64,000 nucleotides of DNA from Maribacter forsetii DSM 18668 (GCF_000744105.1 NZ_JQLH01000001.1:4229001-4293000), one strand, 5' to 3'. Positions 33,873 to 43,489 are shown, counted from the stretch's first letter. The notes: generated by a model from the letters alone, not told the origin. Program-made: numbers and translations.

Positions 33873-34616
33873 ATGAAAGTAAAAACGATTTTGGTCTCGC
33901 AACCTGAGCCGAAAATGGAAAACTCCCCCTATTCCAAGCTTATAGACAAAGAGAAAGTAAAGGTTGATTTTAGACCGTTCATACATGTAGAAGGAGTTGA
34001 CGCAAAAACCGTGCGTCAGCAAAAGATAGATCTGAATGATTTTACTGCTATTATCTTAACAAGTAGAAACGCAGTAGATCATTTCTTTAGAATTGCAGAC
34101 GAAATGCGTTTTAAGGTGCCAGATTCCATGAAATACTTCTGCCAATCTGAAGCGGTAGCCTATTACCTTCAAAAATACGTGGTCTATAGAAAACGTAAGA
34201 TTTACGTAGGAAAAAGATTATTCACGGATTTAGTGCCATTGATTAAGAAATATAAGGATGAAAAATTCTTACTTCCTTCTTCAGATGTACTTAAACAAGA
34301 CGTTCCCGATACTTTAGATTCTCTAAGCATTAATTGGAAAAGAGCTATTTTTTACAAAACTGTTATTAGCGATCTTTCTGATTTACGTAATGTATACTAT
34401 GACATTTTAGTATTCTTTAGTCCGTCCGGAATTGAGTCTTTATTACAGAATTTTCCAGATTTCGATCAAAAGGAAACTAGAATTGCCGTATTCGGTAACT
34501 CTACAGTAGATGCTGCAACCGATGCCGGTTTACGTATAGACATTAAAGCACCAACACCTGAAACACCTTCTATGACCATGGCGTTACAGAAGTACATAAT
34601 AAGTGTAAACAAATAG
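33873..34616 (+). CDS. hemD: Uroporphyrinogen-III synthase
   Basis: HemD cyclises hydroxymethylbilane to uroporphyrinogen III on the haem and sirohaem route. The 247-residue protein shows the loosely conserved HemD fold: an opening TILVSQPEP, then AIILTSRNAVDHFF, KFLLPSSDVLKQDVPDTL, a DILVFFSPSGIESL second half and a closing VFGNSTVDAATDAGLRIDIKAPTPETPSM. The ATG at 33873 was chosen over an upstream start that would run into DUF4271. The next gene is convergent and they share a bidirectional terminator. Confidence 0.93.
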   Translation: MKVKTILVSQPEPKMENSPYSKLIDKEKVKVDFRPFIHVEGVDAKTVRQQKIDLNDFTAIILTSRNAVDHFFRIADEMRFKVPDSMKYFCQSEAVAYYLQKYVVYRKRKIYVGKRLFTDLVPLIKKYKDEKFLLPSSDVLKQDVPDTLDSLSINWKRAIFYKTVISDLSDLRNVYYDILVFFSPSGIESLLQNFPDFDQKETRIAVFGNSTVDAATDAGLRIDIKAPTPETPSMTMALQKYIISVNK

Positions 34617-34637
34617 AACCCTTAAAATATTTGATAT

Positions 34638-34668
34638 AAAAAAAGCCTTGCATTGCAAGGCTTTTTTA
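34638..34668. terminator. Bidirectional terminator between hemD and pckA
   Basis: AAAAAAGCCTTGCA pairs perfectly with TGCAAGGCTTTTTT around almost no loop (the tip opens in RNA). An A-tract on one side and a T-tract on the other serve both converging genes. Confidence 0.9.
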
Positions 34669-34673
34669 TTGTT

Positions 34674-36290
34674 TTATAATGCGTACCGCTGTGGTCCGCC
34701 TCTTCTTATTTCTTCACTGGCGTAACTTTCAAATTTTTTGAAGTTTTCCCTGAAGGCATTTGTCAATTTAAATGCAGTTTTATAATATTTCTCATCGTCG
34801 TTCCAAGTTGCTCTTGGACTCAATACAGAAGTTGGTACACCAGGGCACTCTCTAGGTTGTGCTACACCGAATACAGAGTGAATATGGTACTTATCATATG
34901 AATACAAGCCAAGATCACCGTTTAATGCGGCAGATATCATAGCTCTAGTATACTTTAATTTCATTCTAGTTCCAACTCCATAAGGTCCGCCTGTCCAACC
35001 TGTATTCACAAGCCAAACATCTACACCAGATTCTTTCATTTTCTTGCTCAACATTTCAGCATACTTTGTTGGGTGTAATGGCATAAAAGGTGCGCCAAAA
35101 CAAGCTGAAAATGATGGTACAGGCTCTACAACACCTGCTTCTGTACCCGCAACTTTAGCTGTGTAACCAGAAATAAAGTGATATGCAGCCTGACTAGGAG
35201 TAAGCTTAGATATTGGAGGCAGTACACCAAAAGCATCTGCAGTTAAAAAGAAAATATTCTTTACATTCTTACCAATAGATGGTTGCTGAATGTTATCTAT
35301 ATGATGAATTGGATAACTAACCCTTGTATTCTGTGTAATTGAAGTATCGGCAAAATCAACATTGCCCTTATCATCTAGCACTACATTTTCAAGTATTGCA
35401 CCTGGTTTGATAGCTCCATAAATTTCAGGCTCTTGTTCTTCAGATAAGTTAATCACCTTTGCGTAGCAACCCCCTTCAAAATTGAAAACGGTATTTCTAC
35501 TTGTCCAACCATGCTCATCATCACCTATTAATTTTCTATTGGGATCTGTTGATAACGTTGTTTTCCCTGTTCCAGATAATCCAAAAAAGATTGCAGTATC
35601 TCCATCTTCGCCAACATTTGACGAACAGTGCATTGGCAATGTTTCCTTATAAACTGGCAGAATAAAGTTTAAGGCAGAGAAAATACCTTTTTTGATTTCC
35701 CCTGTATATCCTGTTCCACCAATCAATGCAATTTTATCAGTGAAATTCAAGATTGCAAAATTATGTTGCCTTGTTCCATCTAATTCTGTATCTGCCATAA
35801 AACCAGGTGCGTTTATTACAGTCCACTCTGGCGTAAAATCCTCTAATTCTGCTTCTGTAGGACGTAAAAACATATTATAGGCAAACATATTCGACCAAGG
35901 ATACTCATTGATCACACGTATATTTAACTTATAATCTTCGTCTGCACAAGCGTAACTATCCCTAACAAAAAGTTCTTTTTCGTTTAAATAACTAATCACC
36001 TTAGTATATAAGGCATCAAACTTTTCCTTTTCAAATGGAATATTGATATCTCCCCACCAAATTTTATCTTTTGTTATATCGTCCTTGACAATATATCTAT
36101 CTTTAGGGGATCTACCTGTAAATTCACCAGTATTCACAGCAAGTGTACCGTTGCTGGTTTCAACTCCCATATCCATTTCTAGAGTGGCTTTTTGGAGATT
36201 TTCCGGTGTTTCCTGATAATGAAAATTGGCGTGTGTAATCCCATAGTTTTTTAGGGATATGGTATGCGCATTTGTCGTTGAGCTTTTCAT
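34674..36290 (-). CDS. pckA: Phosphoenolpyruvate carboxykinase (ATP)
   Basis: PckA converts oxaloacetate and ATP to phosphoenolpyruvate and CO2, the entry step of gluconeogenesis. The 538-residue protein carries the kinase P-loop GLSGTGKTTLSTDP, the metal site DDEHGW, the substrate segment TGRSPKDRYIV and MHCSSNVGEDGD, all of the ATP-dependent type. Length is normal. The 257 bases upstream, to the glycerate kinase stop, are AT-rich and hold a weak TAGTTTTA box about 30 bases before the ATG but no gene. Confidence 0.97.
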   Translation of the reverse strand: MKSSTTNAHTISLKNYGITHANFHYQETPENLQKATLEMDMGVETSNGTLAVNTGEFTGRSPKDRYIVKDDITKDKIWWGDINIPFEKEKFDALYTKVISYLNEKELFVRDSYACADEDYKLNIRVINEYPWSNMFAYNMFLRPTEAELEDFTPEWTVINAPGFMADTELDGTRQHNFAILNFTDKIALIGGTGYTGEIKKGIFSALNFILPVYKETLPMHCSSNVGEDGDTAIFFGLSGTGKTTLSTDPNRKLIGDDEHGWTSRNTVFNFEGGCYAKVINLSEEQEPEIYGAIKPGAILENVVLDDKGNVDFADTSITQNTRVSYPIHHIDNIQQPSIGKNVKNIFFLTADAFGVLPPISKLTPSQAAYHFISGYTAKVAGTEAGVVEPVPSFSACFGAPFMPLHPTKYAEMLSKKMKESGVDVWLVNTGWTGGPYGVGTRMKLKYTRAMISAALNGDLGLYSYDKYHIHSVFGVAQPRECPGVPTSVLSPRATWNDDEKYYKTAFKLTNAFRENFKKFESYASEEIRRGGPQRYAL

Positions 36291-36547
36291 GCTTTAGAAA
36301 ATTTGTTCGTGTAAAACTAAAAAAATAAAAGCTGAACCACTGATTTTCAGAGCTCAATTAGCGCCATTTCTCGTCGAAATACGAATTCAATCAAAGAATC
36401 GCTATAAACAAAAAATATTCGCAGACACTTTATTCCTTTTAATACATATTATAAGGAGATAACGCGTTTTAAATACATTATTACTATTTAGGACTTAAAA
36501 TTTTAAGAAATAAATAAAAAAAGAGGTATTTTTTTGACACCCAATTT

Positions 36548-37675
36548 TTACTTTTTAGAGAAATATTCAGCTGTTTTTGCAGTTAAAAGCAGGGCTGCGT
36601 GCTTCATATTATACTCCAAATCTTTATACTCGTCTTGAATATCAAAAACATCAAAAACACCTATTTCTTTTAACTGGTCCTTTGAGATTTCTAACATTCC
36701 GCATATGGCAATTACAGGAATATTATATTCTTTACCCAAACCTATAACGCCTTGTAATAATTTACTATTCAAATTTTGCGCATCAATTTTGCCTTCACCG
36801 GTAATTATATAATCAAAATTCTCCTTATCTAAAATTTCCCTTAAGCCAGACAATCCTAAAATAAAGTCCATAGCACTCAAGAATTCCGCATTTAAAAAAG
36901 TTTTCAACCCAAAAGCGGCACCTCCTGCGGCACCAGCACCAGGTACATTATTTAGAAATACGTTATACTTATCTGAAACTACCCTATTCAATCTTATTAA
37001 ACCCTTATTCAATTCTGCTATTACCTCATCTGTTGCGCCTTTGTATTTTGCATATACATAAGCTGCTCCATTTTCACCAAACAACGGATTGATTACATCA
37101 TGAACCGTATAAAACTTCACTTGCTTTAGTTTATCAGACACACGTGAATCATCAATAGACCTTATTAATTGTAAACTTGAACCAATAGGAGGCAACAGTA
37201 CTCCATTTTCATTTAAAAAATCAAAACCTAAAGCATGCGCAATGCCAATACCACCATCATTGGTAGCACTTGCGCCAAGCCCTATATAAATATGCTTTAC
37301 CCCTTTTTCAACAGCATCTTTAATTTCAATACCGGTACCATACGTAGTGGTCAACATAGGGTTACGTTCATCAAAAGGCAATAAATCAACACCCGATGCA
37401 TTGGCGAGCTCTATGTAAGCCGAATTATCCTCTTTGTTATATAAGTAATAGGATCTTATGGGTTCTCTTAACGGATTCTCACTTATTACCTCAACCGAAA
37501 TACATGGTTTATAATTGGAAATAACTTTCAAGAAACCTTCTCCGCCATCTGTTGCTTTAATAAAACGGGAAGAAAAAGGCACACCCGCTTTCTTCATACC
37601 ATCAACAAAGGCATTAGTAAATGATTCACTTGTTAAAGAACCATCAAATTTATCAGGAATTAGTAATAGCTTCAT
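36548..37675 (-). CDS. Glycerate kinase (GlxK/GarK family)
   Basis: This 375-residue class II glycerate kinase has the opening LLIPDKFDGSLTSESF, the GLGASATNDGGIG loop, GAGAAGGAAFGL and YIITGEGKIDAQ, all typical. It phosphorylates glycerate for entry into glycolysis. The gene starts immediately after the stop of an SLC13-type transporter (no spacer), so the transporter may import glycerate or a related acid. The lysine before the family Ser/Thr in DKFDGS is present, and length is normal. Confidence 0.93.
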   Translation of the reverse strand: MKLLLIPDKFDGSLTSESFTNAFVDGMKKAGVPFSSRFIKATDGGEGFLKVISNYKPCISVEVISENPLREPIRSYYLYNKEDNSAYIELANASGVDLLPFDERNPMLTTTYGTGIEIKDAVEKGVKHIYIGLGASATNDGGIGIAHALGFDFLNENGVLLPPIGSSLQLIRSIDDSRVSDKLKQVKFYTVHDVINPLFGENGAAYVYAKYKGATDEVIAELNKGLIRLNRVVSDKYNVFLNNVPGAGAAGGAAFGLKTFLNAEFLSAMDFILGLSGLREILDKENFDYIITGEGKIDAQNLNSKLLQGVIGLGKEYNIPVIAICGMLEISKDQLKEIGVFDVFDIQDEYKDLEYNMKHAALLLTAKTAEYFSKK

Positions 37676-39142
37676 TTATTTGAATTTTTGGGGGAAACTA
37701 TTTATTGAAATTTCCCACAACTCTGGGAGTACAAAATATACGAAAAAGGTCAATATAATGATAGAAATAATATTCATAAAGAATCCTTTGCCAACCATAT
37801 CTGGAATTCTCAGATAACCTGAACCAAAAACCACTGCATTTGGAGGTGTAGCAACCGGTAACATAAAAGCACACGATGCCGCAACCGCAGCACCCACCAT
37901 TAATACAAACGGATGCACATCTATTGTTAACGCCATAGGGGCTAATACTGGTAACAACATTGCCGTAGTTGCCAGATTGGACGTAATTTCAGTTAGAAAA
38001 TTCACCGCTGCTATCAATACTAAAATCAGAATTATTATAGGTAACCCAGATAACGATGTCATTTGACTACCGATCCATACCGCCAATCCGCTAACTTCAA
38101 ATCCTTTTGCCAATGCCATACCGCCACCGAACAAAAGAATGATACCCCACGGCATTTTTACGGCTACTTCCCAATTAATGAGTTGCTCTCCTTTCTTCTT
38201 TGAAGGAATCAAGAATAATACAATTGAAAAAAATATGGCTATGATAGTATCATCTAAGCCTGGTAAGATCTTTTGCAATAAAAACGAGCGCGTGATCCAA
38301 CAGAATGCAGTCAAAGCAAATACAAAAGCCACTACCTTCTCTTCATATGAAATTTTACCAAGATTGGATAGTAAACGTTTGATCTCTTCCTTACCTCCTG
38401 GAAAGGATTTCTGCTTAAAGCTAAAAGCATACTGTGTCAAATACTTCCAACAAATGAAAATCAGAATAATTGAAATGGGCAAACCAAAGGCAAACCATTG
38501 CATAAAAGTAATTTCATAACCATAAGTATCTAAAACCACACCTGCCAAAACTAGGTTTGGCGGTGTACCTATAAGCGTAGCCACACCGCCTATAGAAGCA
38601 CTGTAAGCTATTGCCAACATTAGCGCCTTACCAAAGGTCTTATTTTCATCTTCTACCGTATCTGGGTTATCTTGTAACTGTTTTATAATCGCCAAACCGA
38701 TAGGCAGCATCATTACCGAAGTAGCCGTATTGGAAATCCACATGGATAAAAAAGCAGTTGCCAACATGAAGCCCAGAATAATCTTTCTAACATCTGAACC
38801 TATGAGGTTGATAATATTCAAGGCTATTCTTCTATGGAGATTCCATTTTTCTATGGCAATGGCAATGATGAACCCGCCCATATAGAGAAATACATATTTA
38901 TGACCGAAAGAACTTGAGGTAGATGACAAATCCAATCCGCCAGAAAGCGGAAATAGCACCAATGGCAACAATGCCGTTACAGCAATTGGTATTGCTTCTG
39001 TAATCCACCAAATGGCAATCCAAATGGTAGATGCCAAGACTGCATTTGCCTGTGCGGAAAGTCCTTCTGGATGAAAAAAGGAAAGAATCAACATAAAAGA
39101 AAGAGGACCCAAGACTAGTCCTAGTAATTTTGTTTTAGTCAT
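37676..39142 (-). CDS. DASS/SLC13-family sodium:anion symporter
   Basis: This 488-residue inner-membrane carrier has about 11-12 helices. Both conserved Ser-Asn-Thr-type sodium sites are visible: SNTATSVMMLPIG in the first half and TEITSNLATTAMLLPVL in the second. The WWITEAIPIAVTALLP segment is also diagnostic. Members import C4-dicarboxylates, citrate, sulfate or related anions with sodium. Coupling to glycerate kinase suggests, but does not show, glycerate or tartronate-type substrates. Confidence 0.92.
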   Translation of the reverse strand: MTKTKLLGLVLGPLSFMLILSFFHPEGLSAQANAVLASTIWIAIWWITEAIPIAVTALLPLVLFPLSGGLDLSSTSSSFGHKYVFLYMGGFIIAIAIEKWNLHRRIALNIINLIGSDVRKIILGFMLATAFLSMWISNTATSVMMLPIGLAIIKQLQDNPDTVEDENKTFGKALMLAIAYSASIGGVATLIGTPPNLVLAGVVLDTYGYEITFMQWFAFGLPISIILIFICWKYLTQYAFSFKQKSFPGGKEEIKRLLSNLGKISYEEKVVAFVFALTAFCWITRSFLLQKILPGLDDTIIAIFFSIVLFLIPSKKKGEQLINWEVAVKMPWGIILLFGGGMALAKGFEVSGLAVWIGSQMTSLSGLPIIILILVLIAAVNFLTEITSNLATTAMLLPVLAPMALTIDVHPFVLMVGAAVAASCAFMLPVATPPNAVVFGSGYLRIPDMVGKGFFMNIISIIILTFFVYFVLPELWEISINSFPQKFK

Positions 39143-39203
39143 AAAAATACCATTGATATGTTGAAAATAAGCTATTTAGTCACTCAAACGACGTATTCAC
39201 CAG

Positions 39204-39596
39204 CTATTTTACAAATTTTGATTTCATTACACCATAGCCCATAAGTGCCCAAGCCGCAATTAAAAACAAACCCCCGATAGGTGTAATGATGCCGATAACC
39301 TTAAAATCAAAAGCTACCAATGAATTTAACGACAGCAGATAAATAGAAAAAGAAAATAAAACGATACCAATTACCGTACATATATAAATGGTCTTTTTAG
39401 ACTTTACATATTCCAAAGGCAACAACCCAAGTACAAACAAGAAAAAGGCATGGTACATTTGATACCTAACTCCCGTCTCAAAAGTGGCTACAGATTGTGC
39501 ATCCACCAAATTTTTTAACCCGTGTGCACCAAAAGCACCAAGAACAACTGCCAACATTCCAAATAGACACGCAGTACCTAAAATTGTTTTTTTCAT
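39204..39596 (-). CDS. DUF423 membrane protein
   Basis: This 130-residue protein has four hydrophobic helices. Its sequence fits the DUF423 (YgdD-like) family: LAVVLGAFGAHGLKNLVDAQSVATFETGVRYQMYHAF in the first half, PIGGLFLIAAWALM near the end. Function is not known. The ATG at 39596 was preferred to a longer reading from 39662 because it gives the standard MKKTILGTACLFGM start. It is divergent from the saccharopine dehydrogenase gene. Confidence 0.9.
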   Translation of the reverse strand: MKKTILGTACLFGMLAVVLGAFGAHGLKNLVDAQSVATFETGVRYQMYHAFFLFVLGLLPLEYVKSKKTIYICTVIGIVLFSFSIYLLSLNSLVAFDFKVIGIITPIGGLFLIAAWALMGYGVMKSKFVK

Positions 39597-39677
39597 AACT
39601 TTTATAATAACTTTTCTTATAAATGTAACAATTTGATACCTTAGTAAATCGTTACCAATCAAAAATACTGAAATCGT

Positions 39678-41051
39678 ATGATGCGAAAAATTCTTGTTAT
39701 AGGCGCAGGTAAATCTACCTCTTATCTGTTAGATTATCTTTTAGGAAAAGCGGAAGCTGAAAAATTAGAAATCACCATTGGCGACATTAACCCTGCTGCA
39801 ATTCCATCATCGATTGCCGACCATTCGCATTGCAACGTTGTTGCTCTTGATATATTTGAAGATACGGCAAGGCAAAAAGCCATAGAAAATTCAGACGTCG
39901 TTATTTCTATGCTCCCCGCTCGTTTTCATATAAAGGTTGCAGAAGATTGTGTTCATCTTAAAAAGCATTTGGTTACAGCATCTTACGTTAGCCCAGAACT
40001 ACTCTCTCTTAATGAAAAGGTAAAAGAAGCGGGATTAGTTTTTATGAATGAAATTGGCTTAGATCCCGGTGTAGACCATATGAGCGCTATGCAAGTGATT
40101 GACCGCATAAGAGATAAAGGTGGTAAAATAATATTATTTGAATCTTTCTGTGGTGGTTTGGTGGCCCCGGAACATGACAATAACCTTTGGAACTATAAGT
40201 TTACCTGGAATCCTAGAAACGTAGTTCTTGCAGGGCAAGGTGGAACTGCCAAGTTCATTCAAGAGGGCACTTATAAATACATACCTTACCACCGATTATT
40301 TAGGCGTACGGAATTTTTTGAAATTGAAGGCTATGGTCGTTTTGAAGGATATGCAAATCGCGATTCGTTAAATTACAGAGAGGCTTATAAATTACAAGAT
40401 GCACTAACTATTTACAGAGGTACTATGCGTCGTGTCGGCTTTTCCAAAGCATGGAATATGTTCATTCAATTAGGAGCTACTGATGATACCTATACCATCG
40501 AAAACTCTGAAAACATGAGTTATCGCGAATTCATTAATCTATTCCTTCCTTACTCACCAACAGATTCCGTGGAATTAAAACTTAGACATTATCTAAAATT
40601 GGATCAAGATGATATCCGTTGGGATAAATTAATAGAACTAAATCTTTTTGACAACAATAAAATCATTGGAATACCCAATGCCACACCTGCTCAAGCTCTT
40701 CAGAAAATATTAGAAGATAGTTGGACACTTCAACCAGAAGAAAAAGATATGATCGTTATGTATCATAAATTTGGTTATGAATTAAACGGAGAAAAGAAAC
40801 AAATAGATTCTAAACTTGTAGTTACTGGCGAAAACCAAACGTTTACGGCAATGGCAAAAACTGTGGGTTTACCAGTAGCCATGGCAGCTTTAAAAATATT
40901 GAATGGCGATATAACTACACCAGGTGTACAGATACCTATTACTAAAGAAGTGTACGAACCTATATTGGAGGAACTTGAGGATTACGGAGTCAACTTCATG
41001 GAATATGACATACCATATTTAGGTTATAATCCAAATTCTGTAGTCAACTAA
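39678..41051 (+). CDS. Saccharopine dehydrogenase family protein
   Basis: The 457-residue enzyme has a nucleotide-binding start (KILVIGAGKSTSYLLDYLL), then VVISMLPARFHIKVAEDCV, MNEIGLDPGVDHMSAMQ, and SFCGGLVAPEHDNNLWNYKFTWNPRNV, all typical of saccharopine dehydrogenases. It probably acts in lysine catabolism, cleaving saccharopine to glutamate and aminoadipate semialdehyde. An Lrp/AsnC regulator gene follows 150 bases downstream and may respond to the amino acid involved. Two adjacent ATGs start the gene and either is possible. Confidence 0.92.
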   Translation: MMRKILVIGAGKSTSYLLDYLLGKAEAEKLEITIGDINPAAIPSSIADHSHCNVVALDIFEDTARQKAIENSDVVISMLPARFHIKVAEDCVHLKKHLVTASYVSPELLSLNEKVKEAGLVFMNEIGLDPGVDHMSAMQVIDRIRDKGGKIILFESFCGGLVAPEHDNNLWNYKFTWNPRNVVLAGQGGTAKFIQEGTYKYIPYHRLFRRTEFFEIEGYGRFEGYANRDSLNYREAYKLQDALTIYRGTMRRVGFSKAWNMFIQLGATDDTYTIENSENMSYREFINLFLPYSPTDSVELKLRHYLKLDQDDIRWDKLIELNLFDNNKIIGIPNATPAQALQKILEDSWTLQPEEKDMIVMYHKFGYELNGEKKQIDSKLVVTGENQTFTAMAKTVGLPVAMAALKILNGDITTPGVQIPITKEVYEPILEELEDYGVNFMEYDIPYLGYNPNSVVN

Positions 41052-41124
41052 CACTTTTTAACTATCATTTTAAAACCAAATAAGTACATTTATGTTTTAA
41101 ACCCTCATTATGGGTTCAATTACC

Positions 41125-41184
41125 CAAGGCTTGCCTTGAAATAATAAATTAATTAGTATACCTCGACCCTTTACAATTGAGGTA
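41125..41184. promoter_or_regulatory. Dyad elements upstream of the Lrp gene
   Basis: A palindrome CAAGGC-TT-GCCTTG (41125-41138) is followed by an inverted repeat TACCTC (41159-41164) / GAGGTA (41179-41184), which ends 16 bases before the lrp ATG. Lrp/AsnC proteins commonly bind their own promoter. Whether these are its sites is inference. Confidence 0.35.
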
Positions 41185-41200
41185 ATTGATTTGAGAAAAC

Positions 41201-41671
41201 ATGAAAACACCTACTTCTTTGGCTAAAATTGACGGAATCGATAAAAAAATATTACGGTTTTTAATGGAAGATGCCCGTAAACCAGTACTTGAAATTGCAA
41301 GAAGTATTGGAATATCTGGCGCAGCTATACATCAACGTTTAAGAAAACTAGAAGCATCAGGACTTTTATCTGGATCTAAATTTATAATCAATCCTAAATC
41401 ATTGGGTTATACTACCATGGCGTATATTGGTATTTATTTAGACAAAGCCATGAGCAACCCAAAAGCCGTAAAGCTCCTTGAAAAAATACCAGAAGTACTG
41501 GAATGTCATTATACCACTGGTAATTGGTCTATTCTCATTAAAGTACTTTGTAGAGATAACGAACATTTAATGCAAGTACTTAATAAAGAAATACAAGCTA
41601 TAGAAGGTGTTTCAAGAACAGAAACCTTCATTTCTTTAGCCCAACAAATTGACAGGCAAATCACTATTTAA
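41201..41671 (+). CDS. Lrp/AsnC-family transcriptional regulator
   Basis: The 156-residue regulator has an N-terminal helix-turn-helix (IDKKILRFLMEDARKPVLEIARSIGISGAAIHQRLRKLEASGLL) and a C-terminal RAM effector-binding domain (TMAYIGIYLDKAM through GVSRTETFISLAQQID). It probably senses an amino acid and controls amino-acid metabolism. The saccharopine dehydrogenase gene upstream is the obvious candidate target. Dyad-symmetric sequence precedes the start. A hypothetical gene follows after 38 bases. Confidence 0.94.
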   Translation: MKTPTSLAKIDGIDKKILRFLMEDARKPVLEIARSIGISGAAIHQRLRKLEASGLLSGSKFIINPKSLGYTTMAYIGIYLDKAMSNPKAVKLLEKIPEVLECHYTTGNWSILIKVLCRDNEHLMQVLNKEIQAIEGVSRTETFISLAQQIDRQITI

Positions 41672-41709
41672 TATTTTGATTTAATCTAAATAAGCATTAG
41701 ATTTGACCC

Positions 41710-42027
41710 ATGAAAGTGGTTTTTCGCTCAAAATTTTATACGCTATATCAATCTGACAAAGAGAAATGTCATTACTTGGACATGGATCAAAAGACCATTA
41801 AATTATCTTTTTGCCAATTTCTTGCCCTGCGAACTAAAGTACGTAACATCTCTATTGAAGACCATTTTGATTCTGATTTAAACAAGCACGGATTTGAAGT
41901 ATTAATGCTTTGTAATAAAGAGCATCTTTTTGTTCTAAATACGGTGGAATTATTGGATTTAAAATCTTTGGTCGAATACGGCTTTCTTAGCTTTGATGTC
42001 GACCAACTTGTGAATACCATTGCCTAG
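41710..42027 (+). CDS. Hypothetical protein (105 aa)
   Basis: I do not recognise the family. The chain has no signal peptide and no membrane segment, so it is probably cytoplasmic. It contains a Cys at KCHYLDMDQKTIKL, another at SFCQFLALRTKV and a third at VLMLCNKEHLFVLN, with alternating beta and helical segments. It lies between the Lrp gene and ferritin on the same strand, which hints at a link to either, but nothing in the sequence confirms it. The ATG at 41710 is the only sensible start. Confidence 0.7.
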   Translation: MKVVFRSKFYTLYQSDKEKCHYLDMDQKTIKLSFCQFLALRTKVRNISIEDHFDSDLNKHGFEVLMLCNKEHLFVLNTVELLDLKSLVEYGFLSFDVDQLVNTIA

Positions 42028-42131
42028 CTACCCTTCCTTATTTATAATTAGTCTTAAATCAAATTCAAATTAAGGCGCATATTCTCTATTCTACCATATA
42101 GTTACTACTTTTACTACAAATTAGTAAAGAA

Positions 42132-42638
42132 ATGAAAGATATCGCAAGATTAAATATGAGTATTAAGGTCACTTCTTTAGATGCCCTTAATGACCAAATA
42201 CAAATGGAAGGTAAAGCCTCTTCATCTTATTTAGCTATGGCATCTTGGTGTGATCAAAATTCATATTCAGGCAGTGCAGAGTTATTCTATAGACAAGCTA
42301 ACGAAGAGCGTGAGCACATGATGAAAATTTTTAAATTCATCAATGACTGCGGTGGTAATGCTATTTCTCCAGAAATATCTAATATAAATCATGACTTCTC
42401 TTCTTTAGAGGAAGTTTTTGAAACTGCTCTAGAACAAGAAATAGAAGTAACTAAGTCCATCAATAAAATAATTTCTTTAGCTAAGAAAACAGAAGATTAT
42501 GCTGTTGAGAATTTCTTACAATGGTTCGTAAAAGAACAACTTGAAGAAGAAAAATCAATGAGAGACATTTTAGATCTTTTCGAACTTATGGGTAGAGAAG
42601 GTATTGCTATCAAGTTAATTGATGAGCGTATTAAATAA
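42132..42638 (+). CDS. Ferritin (non-haem iron storage)
   Basis: The 168-residue four-helix ferritin oxidises and stores iron in a 24-mer shell. Ferroxidase ligands are visible: Glu in QIQMEGKASSSYLAMASWC, the Glu-x-x-His of NEEREHMMKIF, and acidic residues in QEIEVTKSINKI and FVKEQLEEEKSM. It resembles the bacterial FtnA group. An approximate -7 box (TACTTTTA, 42106-42113) precedes it. A strong terminator follows. Confidence 0.94.
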   Translation: MKDIARLNMSIKVTSLDALNDQIQMEGKASSSYLAMASWCDQNSYSGSAELFYRQANEEREHMMKIFKFINDCGGNAISPEISNINHDFSSLEEVFETALEQEIEVTKSINKIISLAKKTEDYAVENFLQWFVKEQLEEEKSMRDILDLFELMGREGIAIKLIDERIK

Positions 42639-42676
42639 GAGAAATATTTTAAAGGAAGCGGTTTATACCGCTTAAA

Positions 42677-42712
42677 TAAAAAAGGGAGCTAAATAAATTT
42701 AGCTCCCTTTTT
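42677..42712. terminator. Bidirectional terminator between ferritin and the metalloprotease gene
   Basis: AAAAAAGGGAGCTAAAT pairs with ATTTAGCTCCCTTTTTT. It serves ferritin on the plus strand and the converging gene on the minus strand. A small hairpin AAGCGG-TTTATA-CCGCTT lies just before it (42657-42674). Confidence 0.9.
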
Positions 42713-42730
42713 TACATATACTTTTTGGTA

Positions 42731-43426
42731 TTAATCTCTACCACCAAAAACTTGAAGTCCCCAGTATACCAAAGTTGCCAAAGAACCAATTGCAGCAACT
42801 AAATACGTACGTGCAGCCCATTTCAATGCATCTTCAGAGCCTTTATATTCTTCTGGTGTCACTATATTTTTGTTTTTTAACCATGCCAATGCCCTATTAC
42901 TGGCGTCATACTCTACTGGTAGGGTTATAAAACTGAACAAGGTTGCCATACCCATCATTACTAAACCAGCAACAGCAACCCAATAACCGAAGCCTAAACC
43001 TGCAGCGGCACCTAAAGCCAAACCTCCAAAGACTACCCATTGCGCCATCCCAGATGTTACACTTACTATAGGTACCAATTTAGATCGCATACCCAACCAC
43101 TCGTAAGCTTCTGCATGTTGTACAGCGTGCCCAACTTCGTGCGCAGAAACTGCCGCGGCAGCTGCATTTCTTTGATTGTATACTCCTTCACTTAAATTTA
43201 CCGTTTTGTTAGCAGGGTTATAGTGATCCGTAAGCATACCAGGCGTAGAAACCACTTTTACATCTCTAATACCATGATCCGCCAACATCTTTTCAGCTAT
43301 CTCCGCACCACTCATTCCATTTTGCAAATGCACCTTAGAATAATGCTTGAACTTACTCTTCAACTTACTACTAACTAACCAGCTGACCAAAGCTATTGCC
43401 CCAATCAGTATATAATATCCCATCAT
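42731..43426 (-). CDS. Membrane zinc metallopeptidase (YugP-like)
   Basis: The 231-residue protein has an N-terminal helix, a zinc site HEVGHAVQH (HExxH) in AAAVSAHEVGHAVQHAEAYEW and at least three further membrane helices, ending in a hydrophobic C-terminus. It matches the neutral zinc metallopeptidase (DUF-derived, YugP) family, whose substrates are unknown. Length is normal. Two ATGs occur at the start (MMGYYILIG). It is flanked by terminators on both sides, so it is probably a single-gene transcript. Confidence 0.9.
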   Translation of the reverse strand: MMGYYILIGAIALVSWLVSSKLKSKFKHYSKVHLQNGMSGAEIAEKMLADHGIRDVKVVSTPGMLTDHYNPANKTVNLSEGVYNQRNAAAAAVSAHEVGHAVQHAEAYEWLGMRSKLVPIVSVTSGMAQWVVFGGLALGAAAGLGFGYWVAVAGLVMMGMATLFSFITLPVEYDASNRALAWLKNKNIVTPEEYKGSEDALKWAARTYLVAAIGSLATLVYWGLQVFGGRD

Positions 43427-43489
43427 AACATTTCAATTTTTAAATCGATTAAATATACTAAAGATTCCCACTTTTTTAAGAATCTATTA

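Noticed and set aside
36291..36547. 257-base spacer between pckA and glycerate kinase searched for a small gene or RNA.
   Set aside because: No ORF with a convincing start, no stable hairpin plus T-tract and no riboswitch-like structure was seen. Only a weak -7-like box near pckA is present.
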